Positions 23,014-31,590 of a stretch of DNA of 64,000 bases are shown here, piece after piece. The stretch is from Flavobacterium sp. Its GTDB lineage: Bacteria; Bacteroidota; Bacteroidia; Flavobacteriales; Flavobacteriaceae. The stretch lies in NCBI RefSeq assembly GCF_027483985.1, contig NZ_JAIXTJ010000050.1, positions 124,001 to 188,000 on the forward strand. The letters run 5' to 3'. The notes below the pieces were generated by a model. It made no database searches. It had not been told where the DNA came from and was given only the letters and a program-made list of their open reading frames with translations. How positions within the stretch are numbered: position 1 is the stretch's first letter; the number at the start of each line of letters is the position of its first letter. The translations under genes and the position numbers were made by a program.

Positions 23014-24207
23014 ATGTCACTTACACCTTTTACAAAACAACAACTTCTACCACAAGAAGAGAAACTTGAAATTGCTCGTCATAAAAGCGAATTATTTATT
23101 GGTATTCCAAAAGAAACTAGCTACCAAGAGCGACGTATTTGCTTGACTCCAGATGCTGTAAATTCACTAACTTCCCACGGACATCGTGTGATGATGGAGG
23201 CTGGAGCAGGAGAAAGTTCTAGTTATACTGATAAAGAATATAGTGATGCTGGTGCTGAAATCACTAACGATACCAAAAAGGTGCTTTCGTGCCCAATGCT
23301 TCTCAAAGTTGAACCACCAACTATGACTGAAATAGAAATGATGAACCAAAATGCAATCATAATTTCAGCTATTCAATTAAAAACTAGAAAAAAAGAATAT
23401 TTCGAAGCATTAACTAGAAAAAAAATTACAGCACTTGCTTTTGAATATATAAAAGATGAAGATGGTTCTTATCCTGCAGTGAAATCATTGAGTGAAATTG
23501 CAGGAACAGCATCGATATTAATTGCTGCTGAATTAATGATTAACAATCAATTTGGTAAAGGTTTACTTTTCGGAAATATTACTGGAGTGCCACCATCAGA
23601 TGTTGTGATTCTTGGTGCTGGAACTGTTGGAGAGTTTGCTGCAAGAACGGCAATTGGTCTTGGTGCTAACGTAAAAGTATTTGATAATTCAATTACAAAA
23701 TTACGAAGACTTCAAAATAATTTAAATCAACGCGTTTTTACTTCTACTATACAGCCCAAATCATTGTTAAAAGCACTTCGTCGTTGTGATGTAGCCATTG
23801 GTGCAATGAGAGGAAAAGATCGTTGTCCAGTTGTAGTTACGGAAACTATGGTTGAACATATGAAAAAAGGTGCTGTGATTGTAGATGTAAGCATCGATAC
23901 CGGAGGTTGTTTTGAAACTTCTGAAATTACAACACACGAAAAACCAACATTCATTAAAAGTAATGTAATTCACTATTGTGTACCCAATATTCCTTCTAGA
24001 TATTCGAAAACTGCTTCGTTATCAATTAGTAATATCATCACTCCTTACCTACTTCAAATTGCTGAAGATGGTGGAATAGAAAGTGCTATTAGATGCAATA
24101 AAGGGTTGAAAAATGGCATTTACTTGTACCACGGAATTTTGACCAACAAAGCTATTGGTGATTGGTTTAATTTACCTGATAGCGATATCAATTTAATAGT
24201 TTTTTAA
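23014..24207 (+). CDS. ald: alanine dehydrogenase, 397 aa
   Basis: NAD-dependent alanine dehydrogenase converting L-alanine to pyruvate and ammonia, or the reverse. It belongs to the AlaDh/PNT superfamily: GIPKETSYQERRICLTPDAV near residue 30, the GAGESSSYTDKEY catalytic region near 65, and the Rossmann loop VILGAGTVGEFAARTAIG near 200. The ATG at 23014 was chosen because it follows a TTG eight codons upstream that has no better support. The protein is about 25 residues longer than standard enzymes at its N-terminus. A transhydrogenase alpha subunit is less likely, because no beta-subunit gene is adjacent. Confidence 0.88.
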   Translation: MSLTPFTKQQLLPQEEKLEIARHKSELFIGIPKETSYQERRICLTPDAVNSLTSHGHRVMMEAGAGESSSYTDKEYSDAGAEITNDTKKVLSCPMLLKVEPPTMTEIEMMNQNAIIISAIQLKTRKKEYFEALTRKKITALAFEYIKDEDGSYPAVKSLSEIAGTASILIAAELMINNQFGKGLLFGNITGVPPSDVVILGAGTVGEFAARTAIGLGANVKVFDNSITKLRRLQNNLNQRVFTSTIQPKSLLKALRRCDVAIGAMRGKDRCPVVVTETMVEHMKKGAVIVDVSIDTGGCFETSEITTHEKPTFIKSNVIHYCVPNIPSRYSKTASLSISNIITPYLLQIAEDGGIESAIRCNKGLKNGIYLYHGILTNKAIGDWFNLPDSDINLIVF

Positions 24208-24217
24208 ATCATAATTA

Positions 24218-24249
24218 TTGTCTAGATCATCGAGTTTAGCTTACATTTG
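24218..24249 (+). promoter_or_regulatory. promoter of the DUF4258 gene
   Basis: TTG at 24218-24220, a 21-base spacer and TACATTTG at 24242-24249 match the flavobacterial consensus 15 bases before the ATG at 24264. Confidence 0.6.
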
Positions 24250-24263
24250 CAAAAAAATTAAAA

Positions 24264-24641
24264 ATGAAATTTTATCAAAGATTAGCCTATTATTTAGTTG
24301 GATTCGTTTTGGGCTCATTTGTGGTGGCTCTTGTTTTAACTGGGAAAGATACGCGTTGCAATTATTTTCCCAATGCTCGTGTTTTAAATGATTTAAGAAA
24401 TAAACCTTTTAATTATAGTATTGAAGCATCAAGAAAATTATCTGAAGATTGGATTGATACCATTGATATTAAAAATACTTTAACCTATGGTGATGTAGAC
24501 TTTGATAAAAGTAATGTTACTTACCAAAAAGGGAAATTATACATTATTGAAGGTAAAACTGTAAAAAACGATACGATTACCTTAAGAGTTATCAATTATC
24601 CTTCAAAAGCCGTTTTAGAGGATATCATTAGAAAAAAATAA
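24264..24641 (+). CDS. DUF4258 domain-containing membrane-anchored protein, 125 aa
   Basis: Small protein with an N-terminal membrane anchor (YYLVGFVLGSFVVALVLTG, residues 9-27) and a C-terminal globular domain of about 90 residues resembling DUF4258 (RKLSEDWIDTIDIKNTLTYGDVDF). Its function is unknown. It has its own promoter and a terminator just downstream at 24669-24693, so it appears to be a single-gene unit. Confidence 0.75.
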   Translation: MKFYQRLAYYLVGFVLGSFVVALVLTGKDTRCNYFPNARVLNDLRNKPFNYSIEASRKLSEDWIDTIDIKNTLTYGDVDFDKSNVTYQKGKLYIIEGKTVKNDTITLRVINYPSKAVLEDIIRKK

Positions 24642-24668
24642 GTTTATATAAATAGCAAAAAATAAATT

Positions 24669-24693
24669 AGAGTTCGATATCATTTCGGACTCT
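24669..24693 (+). terminator. intrinsic terminator after the DUF4258 gene
   Basis: Stem AGAGTTCG/CGGACTCT (one G-U pair) with a 9-base loop, followed by nine Ts. The rest of the gap up to 24838 is AT-rich leader for the next gene, in which I see nothing else clear. Confidence 0.85.
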
Positions 24694-24838
24694 TTTTTTT
24701 TGTTTGATTTTCAGTGTTTTAAAACAAATAATTATCACTTTTCAAAATAGCAATTTTTATATCAATAATTTTTTTTGATTGTTATTCCAACCTTTCTTTT
24801 AAAAATCATCTCTATATAATAAACTAAATAGTATAAAG

Positions 24839-25561
24839 ATGGAAAAAATTAACATTCAAATCAACCAACCATGCTCTGAAAATTTCAATACTTTTTCAAA
24901 AACTGAAAAAGGAGGTTTCTGCAAATCTTGTAATAAATCGGTAATTGATTTCACTAAAATGAGCGATGAAGAAATTATCAAATACTTTAGTGATCAAAAA
25001 GTTAAAACCTGTGGATTGTTTCTCGATTCGCAATTAAAAAGTTATTCGGATGTAGCTAAACAAAAACTAAATCCTTTTCTTTCTAGTATTTTTGGACTTT
25101 CACTCCTATCAATATTGGCTTTTACTACGAGTTATGCACAAGAAAAAAGTAGTAAATCTGAAGTAGTACAAAAAGAAAAAACTGCAGTTTCTAAAGAGTC
25201 AAATCAAATGGATTCAAATGATAAATTTACAGTTTCGGGTATAGTTTCTAATGAAATTGGACCTTTGGCAGATGTAAATATTTACGTAAAAAATAAAAAC
25301 ATTAGTGTTCAAACCAATTCGCAAGGCAAATTTACATTTCCGCAACAATTAACAACCGATGATGTATTAATAGTGTCTTATATTGGATATAAAAATCAAG
25401 AAATTAAAGTTTCAAGACAAAATCAATCGGATACTATCAATTTAAATATTAAGCTTGATACTTATGAGCGCATAATGTTAGGAGAAGTTTCAACTGATAA
25501 AATTTATAAATCTAAACGCACCGTTTTTCAGAAAATAAAATCTCTTTTTACAAATGACTAA
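24839..25561 (+). CDS. carboxypeptidase-regulatory-like domain protein with cytoplasmic Cys motif, 240 aa
   Basis: Membrane protein in three parts. Residues 1-70 form a short domain with a conserved cysteine pair (KGGFCKSCNKSVIDF) and a further CGLF motif, probably cytoplasmic and possibly metal-binding. Residues 80-100 are a transmembrane helix (SSIFGLSLLSILAFTT). Residues 125-215 form a carboxypeptidase-regulatory-like beta-sandwich (FTVSGIVSNEIGPLADVNIYV, then QGKFTFP and SYIGYKNQEIKV). In other Bacteroidota proteins this last domain is usually the N-terminus of TonB-dependent receptors, but no barrel follows here. The stop overlaps the start of the next, broken gene by 8 bases, so the two form a unit. 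Confidence 0.75.
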   Translation: MEKINIQINQPCSENFNTFSKTEKGGFCKSCNKSVIDFTKMSDEEIIKYFSDQKVKTCGLFLDSQLKSYSDVAKQKLNPFLSSIFGLSLLSILAFTTSYAQEKSSKSEVVQKEKTAVSKESNQMDSNDKFTVSGIVSNEIGPLADVNIYVKNKNISVQTNSQGKFTFPQQLTTDDVLIVSYIGYKNQEIKVSRQNQSDTINLNIKLDTYERIMLGEVSTDKIYKSKRTVFQKIKSLFTND

Positions 25562-26574
25562 GTGGTTTTTTTCAGCGCTTTTCTTTTTATTTCAAACAAA
25601 TATTGAAGCTCAATTATCAGATTTTAAATCGGTTAATTTTGAAAATGCAGATAAAATTGCTTTGAATTTGAAAGGTGCTGATTTATCCAATTTGCCAGGT
25701 TTGGCCTATAATCTTACTAACAGTTTGACTTCTGATGTTGAGAAATTTAGAGCCATTTATACCTGGGTTTGCACCAATATTGAAAATGATTATTACGGTT
25801 ATAGAAAAAATCATTCAAAAAGAGTAAAATTTCAAAAGGATACTATAGAACAATACAAATGGAATGCTGGGTTTAGCAAACAAGTCTTTATAAAATTGTT
25901 AAAAGAGAAGAAAACGATATGTACTGGTTATGCCTATTTGATAAAAAAACTTAGCAAATTTGGCTAATATTAAATGTGAACTAGTTGATGGTTATGGTCG
26001 AAATGAAAATACAGCAACCTCTGAATTGAAATTTCCAAATCATACTTGGAATGCGGTTCAACTCAACGATAAGTGGTATTTGTGCGATGCTACTTGGTCA
26101 AGTGGAGCCTTTAATTTGGGAAATTATGCTTTTGAATTTGATTACAATGATGGTTATTTTTTAGCAACACCTGAATTATTTGCAAAAGATCATTTACCAA
26201 ATGATAGTTCTTGGTTATTATTGAATAATAGTATACCGATATCCGATTTTTTTAATTCGCCAATTATTTATGATAATGCTTATAAATATTCCATTTTCCC
26301 AATGGAACCAGCTTTAATGCGTTTGGAAGTAGAAAAAAGCAAAGAACTTTATTTCATCGTTAAAGATTTAAAAGGAATTGATGTAAATACTATTTATATT
26401 CAAATAAATTCTGGAAAAAATACGCAACTCATTAAACCAAAAATAGAACAATTGAAAAATGATACACTAAAAATAAAGTATTCTTTCGCCAAAGCTGGTT
26501 TGTATGATTTTCATATCAATATAAATAATCATCCGTTTTGTACCTATGTCATTTCAGTAAAAAAGAAAATTTAA
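25554..26574 (+). pseudogene. transglutaminase-like superfamily protein, frameshifted
   Basis: Two overlapping frames make one transglutaminase-like protein. The first part (25554-25967) has a signal peptide and the catalytic cysteine region KTICTGYAYLIKK. The second part (frame starting at 25960) continues ANIKCELVDGYGR, then NHTWNAVQL and LCDATWSSG with the histidine and aspartate of the triad. Removing one A from the A7 run at 25943-25949 restores a single reading frame that reads LIKNLANLANI across the junction, giving about 339 residues. This is a genuine single-base mutation, a sequencing error in a homopolymer, or a slippage site; the sequence cannot decide. It overlaps the preceding gene by 8 bases. 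Confidence 0.8.
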
Positions 26575-26625
26575 AAATCATTTATTTTTTAAAATAATTT
26601 AGAAATTCGGTATTCAATGCCATAA

Positions 26626-26654
26626 AAAAACTCCAATGTTATATTGGAGTTTTT
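26626..26654. terminator. bidirectional intrinsic terminator between transglutaminase-like and cysteine-synthase-like genes
   Basis: Perfect stem AAAAACTCCAAT/ATTGGAGTTTTT with a 5-base loop, T-rich on both flanks. It serves the convergent genes on either side. Confidence 0.9.
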
Positions 26655-26677
26655 ATTTTTATATAAAAAGCAAACTA

Positions 26678-27718
26678 TTACTTGATAAATTCTATTTTTT
26701 GTACTTCTTCGGCATTGATACTGTCAAAGAACCCTTGTTCATTCATCCAATCGTCACTAAATACTTTACTCATGTATCTTGAACCGTGATCTGGAAAAAT
26801 TACCACAACATTACTTTCAGATGTGAATTCACCTTCTTCTGCGAATTGTTTCACCGCTTGTAAAGCTGCACCAGATGTATATCCAACAAATAAACCTTCT
26901 GTTTTAGCTATTTCTCTTGTAGTATGTGCACTTTCTTCATCGGTAACTTTCATAAATTTATCTATTGATTCAAAATCGGTAGCTGTTGGAATTAAGTTCT
27001 TTCCTAAACCTTCAATTCTGTATGGATAAATTTCATCGTTATCAAATTCTTTGGTTTCGTGGTATTTTTTCAAAACCGAACCAAAGGCATCAACACCAAG
27101 AATTCTAATATTTGGATTTTTTTCTTTAAGAAATTTTGCAATACCAGAAATTGTTCCTCCTGTTCCGCTACAAGCAACTAAATGCGTGATTTTACCTGAA
27201 GTTTGTTCCCAAATTTCTGGTCCAGTTGTTAAGTAATGCGCATCAATATTTAATTGATTAAAGTATTGATTGATATAAACAGAACCTTTAGTTTCTTCGT
27301 GCAAACGTTTGGCTACATTATAATAAGAGCGTTCATCATCTGCAGATACGTGTGCTGGGCAAACATAAACTTTTGCTCCTAAACTACGAAGCATATCAAT
27401 TTTGTCTTTAGACGATTTTGAACTTACGGCTAATATGCAATTATATCCTTTGATGATACTAACCATTGCTAAACTAAATCCTGTATTACCCGAAGTAGTT
27501 TCAATGATGGTATCGCCTGGAGTTAAAATACCTTTTCTTTCAGCTTCCTCAATAATGTATAATGCAATTCTATCTTTTGAAGAATGTCCTGGATTGAAAG
27601 CTTCAACTTTGGCATAGAAGTTACCTTCTAAATTCTCGGTTACTTTATGCAGCTTAATAAGAGGTGTGTTTCCTATCAATTCCAAAACATTATTATAGGC
27701 TTTTATTTCTTCTTTCAT
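26678..27718 (-). CDS. PLP-dependent cysteine synthase / cystathionine beta-synthase family protein, 346 aa
   Basis: Beta-family PLP enzyme. The lysine that binds PLP lies in [14 protein letters not shown] near residue 48, the substrate-binding loop [10 protein letters not shown] near 80, and the phosphate-binding loop [14 protein letters not shown] near 185. It should form cysteine or cystathionine from O-acetylserine, serine or homocysteine. The C-terminus has no CBS pair, so this is the short form. The GHSSKDR loop (instead of the PSSSVKDR usual in CysK) resembles the cystathionine beta-synthase branch. The exact substrate is therefore left open. It is monocistronic, with a bidirectional terminator downstream. 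Confidence 0.87.
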   Translation of the reverse strand: MKEEIKAYNNVLELIGNTPLIKLHKVTENLEGNFYAKVEAFNPGHSSKDRIALYIIEEAERKGILTPGDTIIETTSGNTGFSLAMVSIIKGYNCILAVSSKSSKDKIDMLRSLGAKVYVCPAHVSADDERSYYNVAKRLHEETKGSVYINQYFNQLNIDAHYLTTGPEIWEQTSGKITHLVACSGTGGTISGIAKFLKEKNPNIRILGVDAFGSVLKKYHETKEFDNDEIYPYRIEGLGKNLIPTATDFESIDKFMKVTDEESAHTTREIAKTEGLFVGYTSGAALQAVKQFAEEGEFTSESNVVVIFPDHGSRYMSKVFSDDWMNEQGFFDSINAEEVQKIEFIK

Positions 27719-27787
27719 AAATAAAAAATTAGTGTCGGGGCAAATATTTAAAATTAGCTTGCCACAAAACCTTGCAAATTTAATAAA

Positions 27788-29848
27788 TTAATTTTTAACT
27801 TTTTCTAAATCTAACAAAAAACTGAATTCTTTTGCAACTTCTTTAAGGGATTCAAACCTTCCAGATGCACCACCGTGACCTGCATCCATATTTACATCAA
27901 AATATAATTGATTAGAATTGGTTTTTAAAGCTCTTAATTTGGCTACCCATTTTGCTGGTTCCCAATATTGTACCTGAGAATCGTGCAATCCGGTAGCTAT
28001 ATATAAATTTGGATAATCTTGTGCTTTTACATTATCATAAGGTGAATAAGACAACATATACTCATAATACTTTTTAACGTTAGGATTTCCCCATTCGTCA
28101 TATTCTCCTGTAGTTAACGGAATTGTTTCGTCTAACATTGTCGTAACTACATCAACAAAAGGTACTTGAGCAATGACACCATTATACAATTCAGGATTCA
28201 TATTAATAATTGCTCCCATTAATAATCCTCCAGCTGATCCACCTTCGGCATATAAATGCTCAGCAGAGGTATACTTTTGAGCAATAACGTGTTTAGAACA
28301 ATCAATAAAATCGGTAAAAGTATTTTTCTTTTTTAACAATTTTCCGTCTTCATACCACATTCTACCCATATCTTCTCCACCACGAATATGAGCAATAGCA
28401 TAAATAAATCCTCTATCAAGTAAACTCAATCGCGTAGTTGAAAAATAAGGTTCCATTGTCATTCCGTAAGAACCATAAGCATATAATAAAAATGGATTTT
28501 TACCATTTAGCTCCACTCCTTTTCTATAAACCATTGAAATCGGAATTTTAGTTCCATCTTCGGCTGTAGCCCAAATACGTTCTTCGGAATAATTATTTTT
28601 ATCAAATTTTCCTCCTAAAACTTCTTGCTCTTTTAAGATGGTTTTTTCCTTAGTTCGCATATTAAAATCAATCACCGATGACGGAATTGCCATTGATTGG
28701 TAGCCATAACGTAGAATTTCGGTATCAAAATCGATATTTGTAGTGGTATAAGCCGTATAAGTTTCTAATTCAAAAGGCAAATAATATTCTCCTTCTCCAC
28801 TCCAAGGCATAATTCGGATTTTATTTAAACCATCAAATCGTTCAGAAACCACCAAATAGTCTTTAAATATATCAATACCTTCTAATAAAACGTCTTCTCT
28901 ATGCGGAATTAAATCTACCCAATTATCTTTAGATGTTTTATTCTCAGGAGTTTTCATTACTTTAAAATTGGTAGCATCATCTTTATTGGTAACGATATAA
29001 AAACTATCTTCATAATGCGAAATAGAATATTCTAACTCACGCGTACGTTTTTGAAAAATTTTAAATTTAGCATCAGGCGTAGCTGATAAAAGTATTTGAA
29101 ATTCAGATGTTAAGGTGCTTTCAGACGAAATAATGATGTATTTTTTAGATTTCGATTTATAAACCGACACATTAAAAGTATCATCTTTTTCAAAATAAAC
29201 TACACTGTCGTCCTCAGGATTTGTTCCTAGTTTATGTTTGTAAATTCTATCAGGTCGTAATGTTACATCATCTTTTCTTGAATAAAATAACGTTTGATTG
29301 TCACTTGCCCAAGTTGCTCCACCAGTAGTGTTTTCAATTTTTAATGGCAGAATTTCGTTCGTTTCTAAATTCTTTATTTGAATTGTATATTGACGTCTAG
29401 AAACAGTATCAACACCATAAGATACCCATTTATTATCTTCACTAATGCTGATTCCGTTTAAATTGAAATAAGAAAATCCGCTAGCCATTTCGTTGCAATC
29501 AAACATGATTTCTTCCTCGGCATCTAACGAACCTTTTTTGCGAGAATGAATTGGATAATCTTTGCCTTTTTCAAATCTGGTGATGTAAAAATAACCATTA
29601 TAAAAATAAGGAACTGAGGAATCATCTTCCTTAATTCGAGCTTTCATTTCTTCAAATAAATCCTTTTGAAAATCTTTGGTATGAGCTGTTGACTGATTGT
29701 AATAATCGTTCTCTTTGTTAAGATAATCAATCACTTCAGGATTTTCTCTATCATTTAACCAATAATAATTATCGGTTCTAACGTGACCGTGCTTTTCAAG
29801 AGTATGCGGAATTATTTTAGCAATGGGCGGTTGTATTTTTGTACTCAT
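27788..29848 (-). CDS. S9 family prolyl oligopeptidase, oligopeptidase B type, 686 aa
   Basis: Serine peptidase with an N-terminal beta-propeller (residues about 70-400) and a C-terminal alpha/beta-hydrolase domain. The catalytic serine is in AEGGSAGGLLMG, the aspartate in ATGLHDSQVQYWEP, and the histidine in DAGHGGASGRFE. The EYDEWGNP segment before the aspartate is characteristic of oligopeptidase B, which cleaves short peptides after basic residues. The ATG at 29848 (MSTKIQPPIAKII) replaces a TTG at 29866. No signal peptide is visible, so the enzyme is probably cytoplasmic. Confidence 0.93.
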   Translation of the reverse strand: MSTKIQPPIAKIIPHTLEKHGHVRTDNYYWLNDRENPEVIDYLNKENDYYNQSTAHTKDFQKDLFEEMKARIKEDDSSVPYFYNGYFYITRFEKGKDYPIHSRKKGSLDAEEEIMFDCNEMASGFSYFNLNGISISEDNKWVSYGVDTVSRRQYTIQIKNLETNEILPLKIENTTGGATWASDNQTLFYSRKDDVTLRPDRIYKHKLGTNPEDDSVVYFEKDDTFNVSVYKSKSKKYIIISSESTLTSEFQILLSATPDAKFKIFQKRTRELEYSISHYEDSFYIVTNKDDATNFKVMKTPENKTSKDNWVDLIPHREDVLLEGIDIFKDYLVVSERFDGLNKIRIMPWSGEGEYYLPFELETYTAYTTTNIDFDTEILRYGYQSMAIPSSVIDFNMRTKEKTILKEQEVLGGKFDKNNYSEERIWATAEDGTKIPISMVYRKGVELNGKNPFLLYAYGSYGMTMEPYFSTTRLSLLDRGFIYAIAHIRGGEDMGRMWYEDGKLLKKKNTFTDFIDCSKHVIAQKYTSAEHLYAEGGSAGGLLMGAIINMNPELYNGVIAQVPFVDVVTTMLDETIPLTTGEYDEWGNPNVKKYYEYMLSYSPYDNVKAQDYPNLYIATGLHDSQVQYWEPAKWVAKLRALKTNSNQLYFDVNMDAGHGGASGRFESLKEVAKEFSFLLDLEKVKN

Positions 29849-29989
29849 AATTGTATTAAAATTCAAAGCAAATGTATTGCAAACTAGTCTTTAATAAATG
29901 TTAACTATTGATATTGATATTAACATTGTTATTGACATTTTTTGTTCCACTATTTCATTATGCATGATTGTATATTGTATTGTTGTATA

Positions 29990-30093
29990 TTGATTTTTGA
30001 AATTGATTTTTGAAATTGATTTTTGAAGTTGATTTTTGAAGTTGATTTTTGAAGTTGATTTTTGAAGTTGATTTTTGAAGATGATTTTTTAAG
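29990..30093 (+). repeat. 13-bp tandem repeat, eight units
   Basis: Tandem copies of TTGATTTTTGAAA/G begin at 29990, 30003, 30016, 30029, 30042, 30055 and 30068. A diverged eighth unit (ATGATTTTTTAAG) ends at 30093 and a further decayed unit follows. The first two end in A, the others in G. The 13-base period is not a multiple of three and no frame runs through it, so it is noncoding. It lies in the 284-base gap between the peptidase and ebfC, directly upstream of the ebfC -7 element TAAATTTG (30104-30111). Confidence 0.93.
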
Positions 30094-30103
30094 ATGAATT
30101 TCC

Positions 30104-30111
30104 TAAATTTG
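30104..30111 (+). promoter_or_regulatory. -7 element of the ebfC promoter
   Basis: TAAATTTG is an exact TAnnTTTG match, 21 bases before the ATG. No TTG occurs at the preferred spacing; the nearest useful one (30075-30077, in the tandem repeat) gives a 26-base spacer. Confidence 0.5.
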
Positions 30112-30132
30112 CCTTACTAAATACTTAATATT

Positions 30133-30456
30133 ATGTTTGGAGATATGATGGGAATGATGGGAAAACTTAAAGAAACCCAGCAAAAAATTGAAGAAACTAA
30201 AAAACGTTTAGATACGGTTTTGGTTGATGAAAAAAGTAGCGATAATTTACTCAAAGTTACGTTAACTGCCAATAGAACGATAAAATCAATAGAAATTGAT
30301 GAAAGTTTATTGCAAGATAAAGAACAACTAGAAGATTACCTGATTTTAACTTTGAACAAAGCTATTGCAAAGGCTACCAATGTAAATGAAGCTGAACTTG
30401 CAGCTGTTGCAAAAGAAGGAATGCCAAATATTCCTGGAATGGATATGTTTAAATAA
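30133..30456 (+). CDS. ebfC: YbaB/EbfC family nucleoid-associated protein, 107 aa
   Basis: Small dimeric DNA-binding protein of the nucleoid. The [20 protein letters not shown] start, the coiled helix of the first 35 residues, the central [18 protein letters not shown] and the C-terminal [10 protein letters not shown] are typical of the family. It is known to coat DNA and affect expression broadly. The gene often neighbours dnaX and recR elsewhere, but here it is alone, after a 13-bp tandem repeat and before an inverted repeat that may serve as its terminator. Confidence 0.93.
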   Translation: MFGDMMGMMGKLKETQQKIEETKKRLDTVLVDEKSSDNLLKVTLTANRTIKSIEIDESLLQDKEQLEDYLILTLNKAIAKATNVNEAELAAVAKEGMPNIPGMDMFK

Positions 30457-30474
30457 AGTCCAAAAATTAAATTT

Positions 30475-30511
30475 CAAATTCCAATTTTCAATAATTAAAA
30501 ATTGGAATTTG
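30475..30511. repeat. inverted repeat with CAAATTCCAATTTT arms, second copy
   Basis: Perfect 14-base arms CAAATTCCAATTTT (30475-30488) and AAAATTGGAATTTG (30498-30511) have a 9-base loop and are followed by a T-rich stretch. It shares the AAATTCCAAT core with the element at 5853-5893. Placed between convergent ebfC and threonine aldolase genes, it could also terminate transcription. Confidence 0.8.
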
Positions 30512-30517
30512 GTATTT

Positions 30518-31543
30518 TTAGAATTGAATTTTAGCAAGTGCTTCCATAACATAGTTATGCATCACTTGTTTATAATCTAAGTGGGTTACTATTCTTAGTT
30601 TTCCGTGTCCCATTGAACTTATGTGGATGTTTTTTTGCTTTAATTTTTCAATCACCCATTTTTCTTCAAGACTTGCTCTCACTGAAAAAATAAGAATATT
30701 AGTTTCAATTGGTTCTACTTTTTCAACCCACGAAAGTGTGCTTAAAAGTTCGCCCAGTTCTATTGCTCTTTTGTGATCTTCCTCCAATCTTAAAATATTG
30801 TTTTGCAAAGCATACATTCCTGCAGCGGCCAAATAGCCCGATTGACGCATTCCACCACCTAAAATTTTTCTAATTCGCAAAGCACGTTTCATATCTGCTT
30901 TTGTTCCTAATAATAAAGAACCAATTGGTGCACCAAGTCCTTTAGATAAACAAACCGAAATAGTATCAAATAATTCTCCAAATTGTTTTGGATGTTGTTT
31001 TTTAGCGACCATTGCATTCCATAATCGTGCACCATCTAAATGGTATTTAAGATTATTTTCAACGCAAACTTGTTTGATTTTTTTCAGTTCACCAATTTCA
31101 TAGCAAGCGCCACCACCTTTGTTAGTTGTATTTTCGATACTAACCAAAGTACTCAAAGGTGCGTGATAAAATTCAGGATCATTAATAGCATTTTTTACTA
31201 AATCAGCGGTAATCATTCCGCGTTTTCCGTCAACTAAACAGCAGGAAACGCCACTATTGAATGACGCGCCACCACCTTCATAATGAAAAATATGGGAATA
31301 TTTATCGCAAATTACTTGTTCTCCTGGATTCGTATGAAGTTTTATTGCCGTTTGATTTGCCATAGTTCCACTCGGAAAAAACAAAGCTGCTTCCATTCCA
31401 AATAATTGAGCAACAGCAGCTTCTAGTTCATTTACAGTTGGATCTTGTTTGTATACATCATCACCTACTTTAGCATTAAACATAAACTGCAACATTTCGT
31501 TGCTTGGTTTAGTTACCGTATCACTTATTAAATTTATTTCCAT
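30518..31543 (-). CDS. threonine aldolase family PLP-dependent enzyme, 341 aa
   Basis: Fold-type I PLP enzyme of the low-specificity threonine aldolase (GntG/LtaE) family, cleaving L-threonine or L-allo-threonine to glycine and acetaldehyde. The N-terminus MEINLISDTVTKPSNEML, the ALFFPSGTMANQTAI cofactor loop near residue 55, YHLDGARLWNAM near 165, and the PLP lysine in SVCLSKGLGAPIGS near 197 are all visible. It is divergent from prfB with only 47 bases between starts, so the two share a promoter region. Stereospecificity cannot be read from the sequence. Confidence 0.9.
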   Translation of the reverse strand: MEINLISDTVTKPSNEMLQFMFNAKVGDDVYKQDPTVNELEAAVAQLFGMEAALFFPSGTMANQTAIKLHTNPGEQVICDKYSHIFHYEGGGASFNSGVSCCLVDGKRGMITADLVKNAINDPEFYHAPLSTLVSIENTTNKGGGACYEIGELKKIKQVCVENNLKYHLDGARLWNAMVAKKQHPKQFGELFDTISVCLSKGLGAPIGSLLLGTKADMKRALRIRKILGGGMRQSGYLAAAGMYALQNNILRLEEDHKRAIELGELLSTLSWVEKVEPIETNILIFSVRASLEEKWVIEKLKQKNIHISSMGHGKLRIVTHLDYKQVMHNYVMEALAKIQF

Positions 31544-31560
31544 ATCAAATTCTGATGCAT

Positions 31561-31568
31561 TATATTTG
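31561..31568 (+). promoter_or_regulatory. -7 element of the prfB promoter
   Basis: TATATTTG is an exact TAnnTTTG match, 22 bases before the prfB start codon, within the 47-base divergent gap. No TTG at -33 is evident. Confidence 0.5.
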
Positions 31569-31590
31569 TGACTACAAAATTACATTATTT

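Noticed and set aside
29990..30093. Possible CRISPR-like repeat array
   Set aside because: The units are directly adjacent with no spacers and no cas genes are nearby, so it is a minisatellite.
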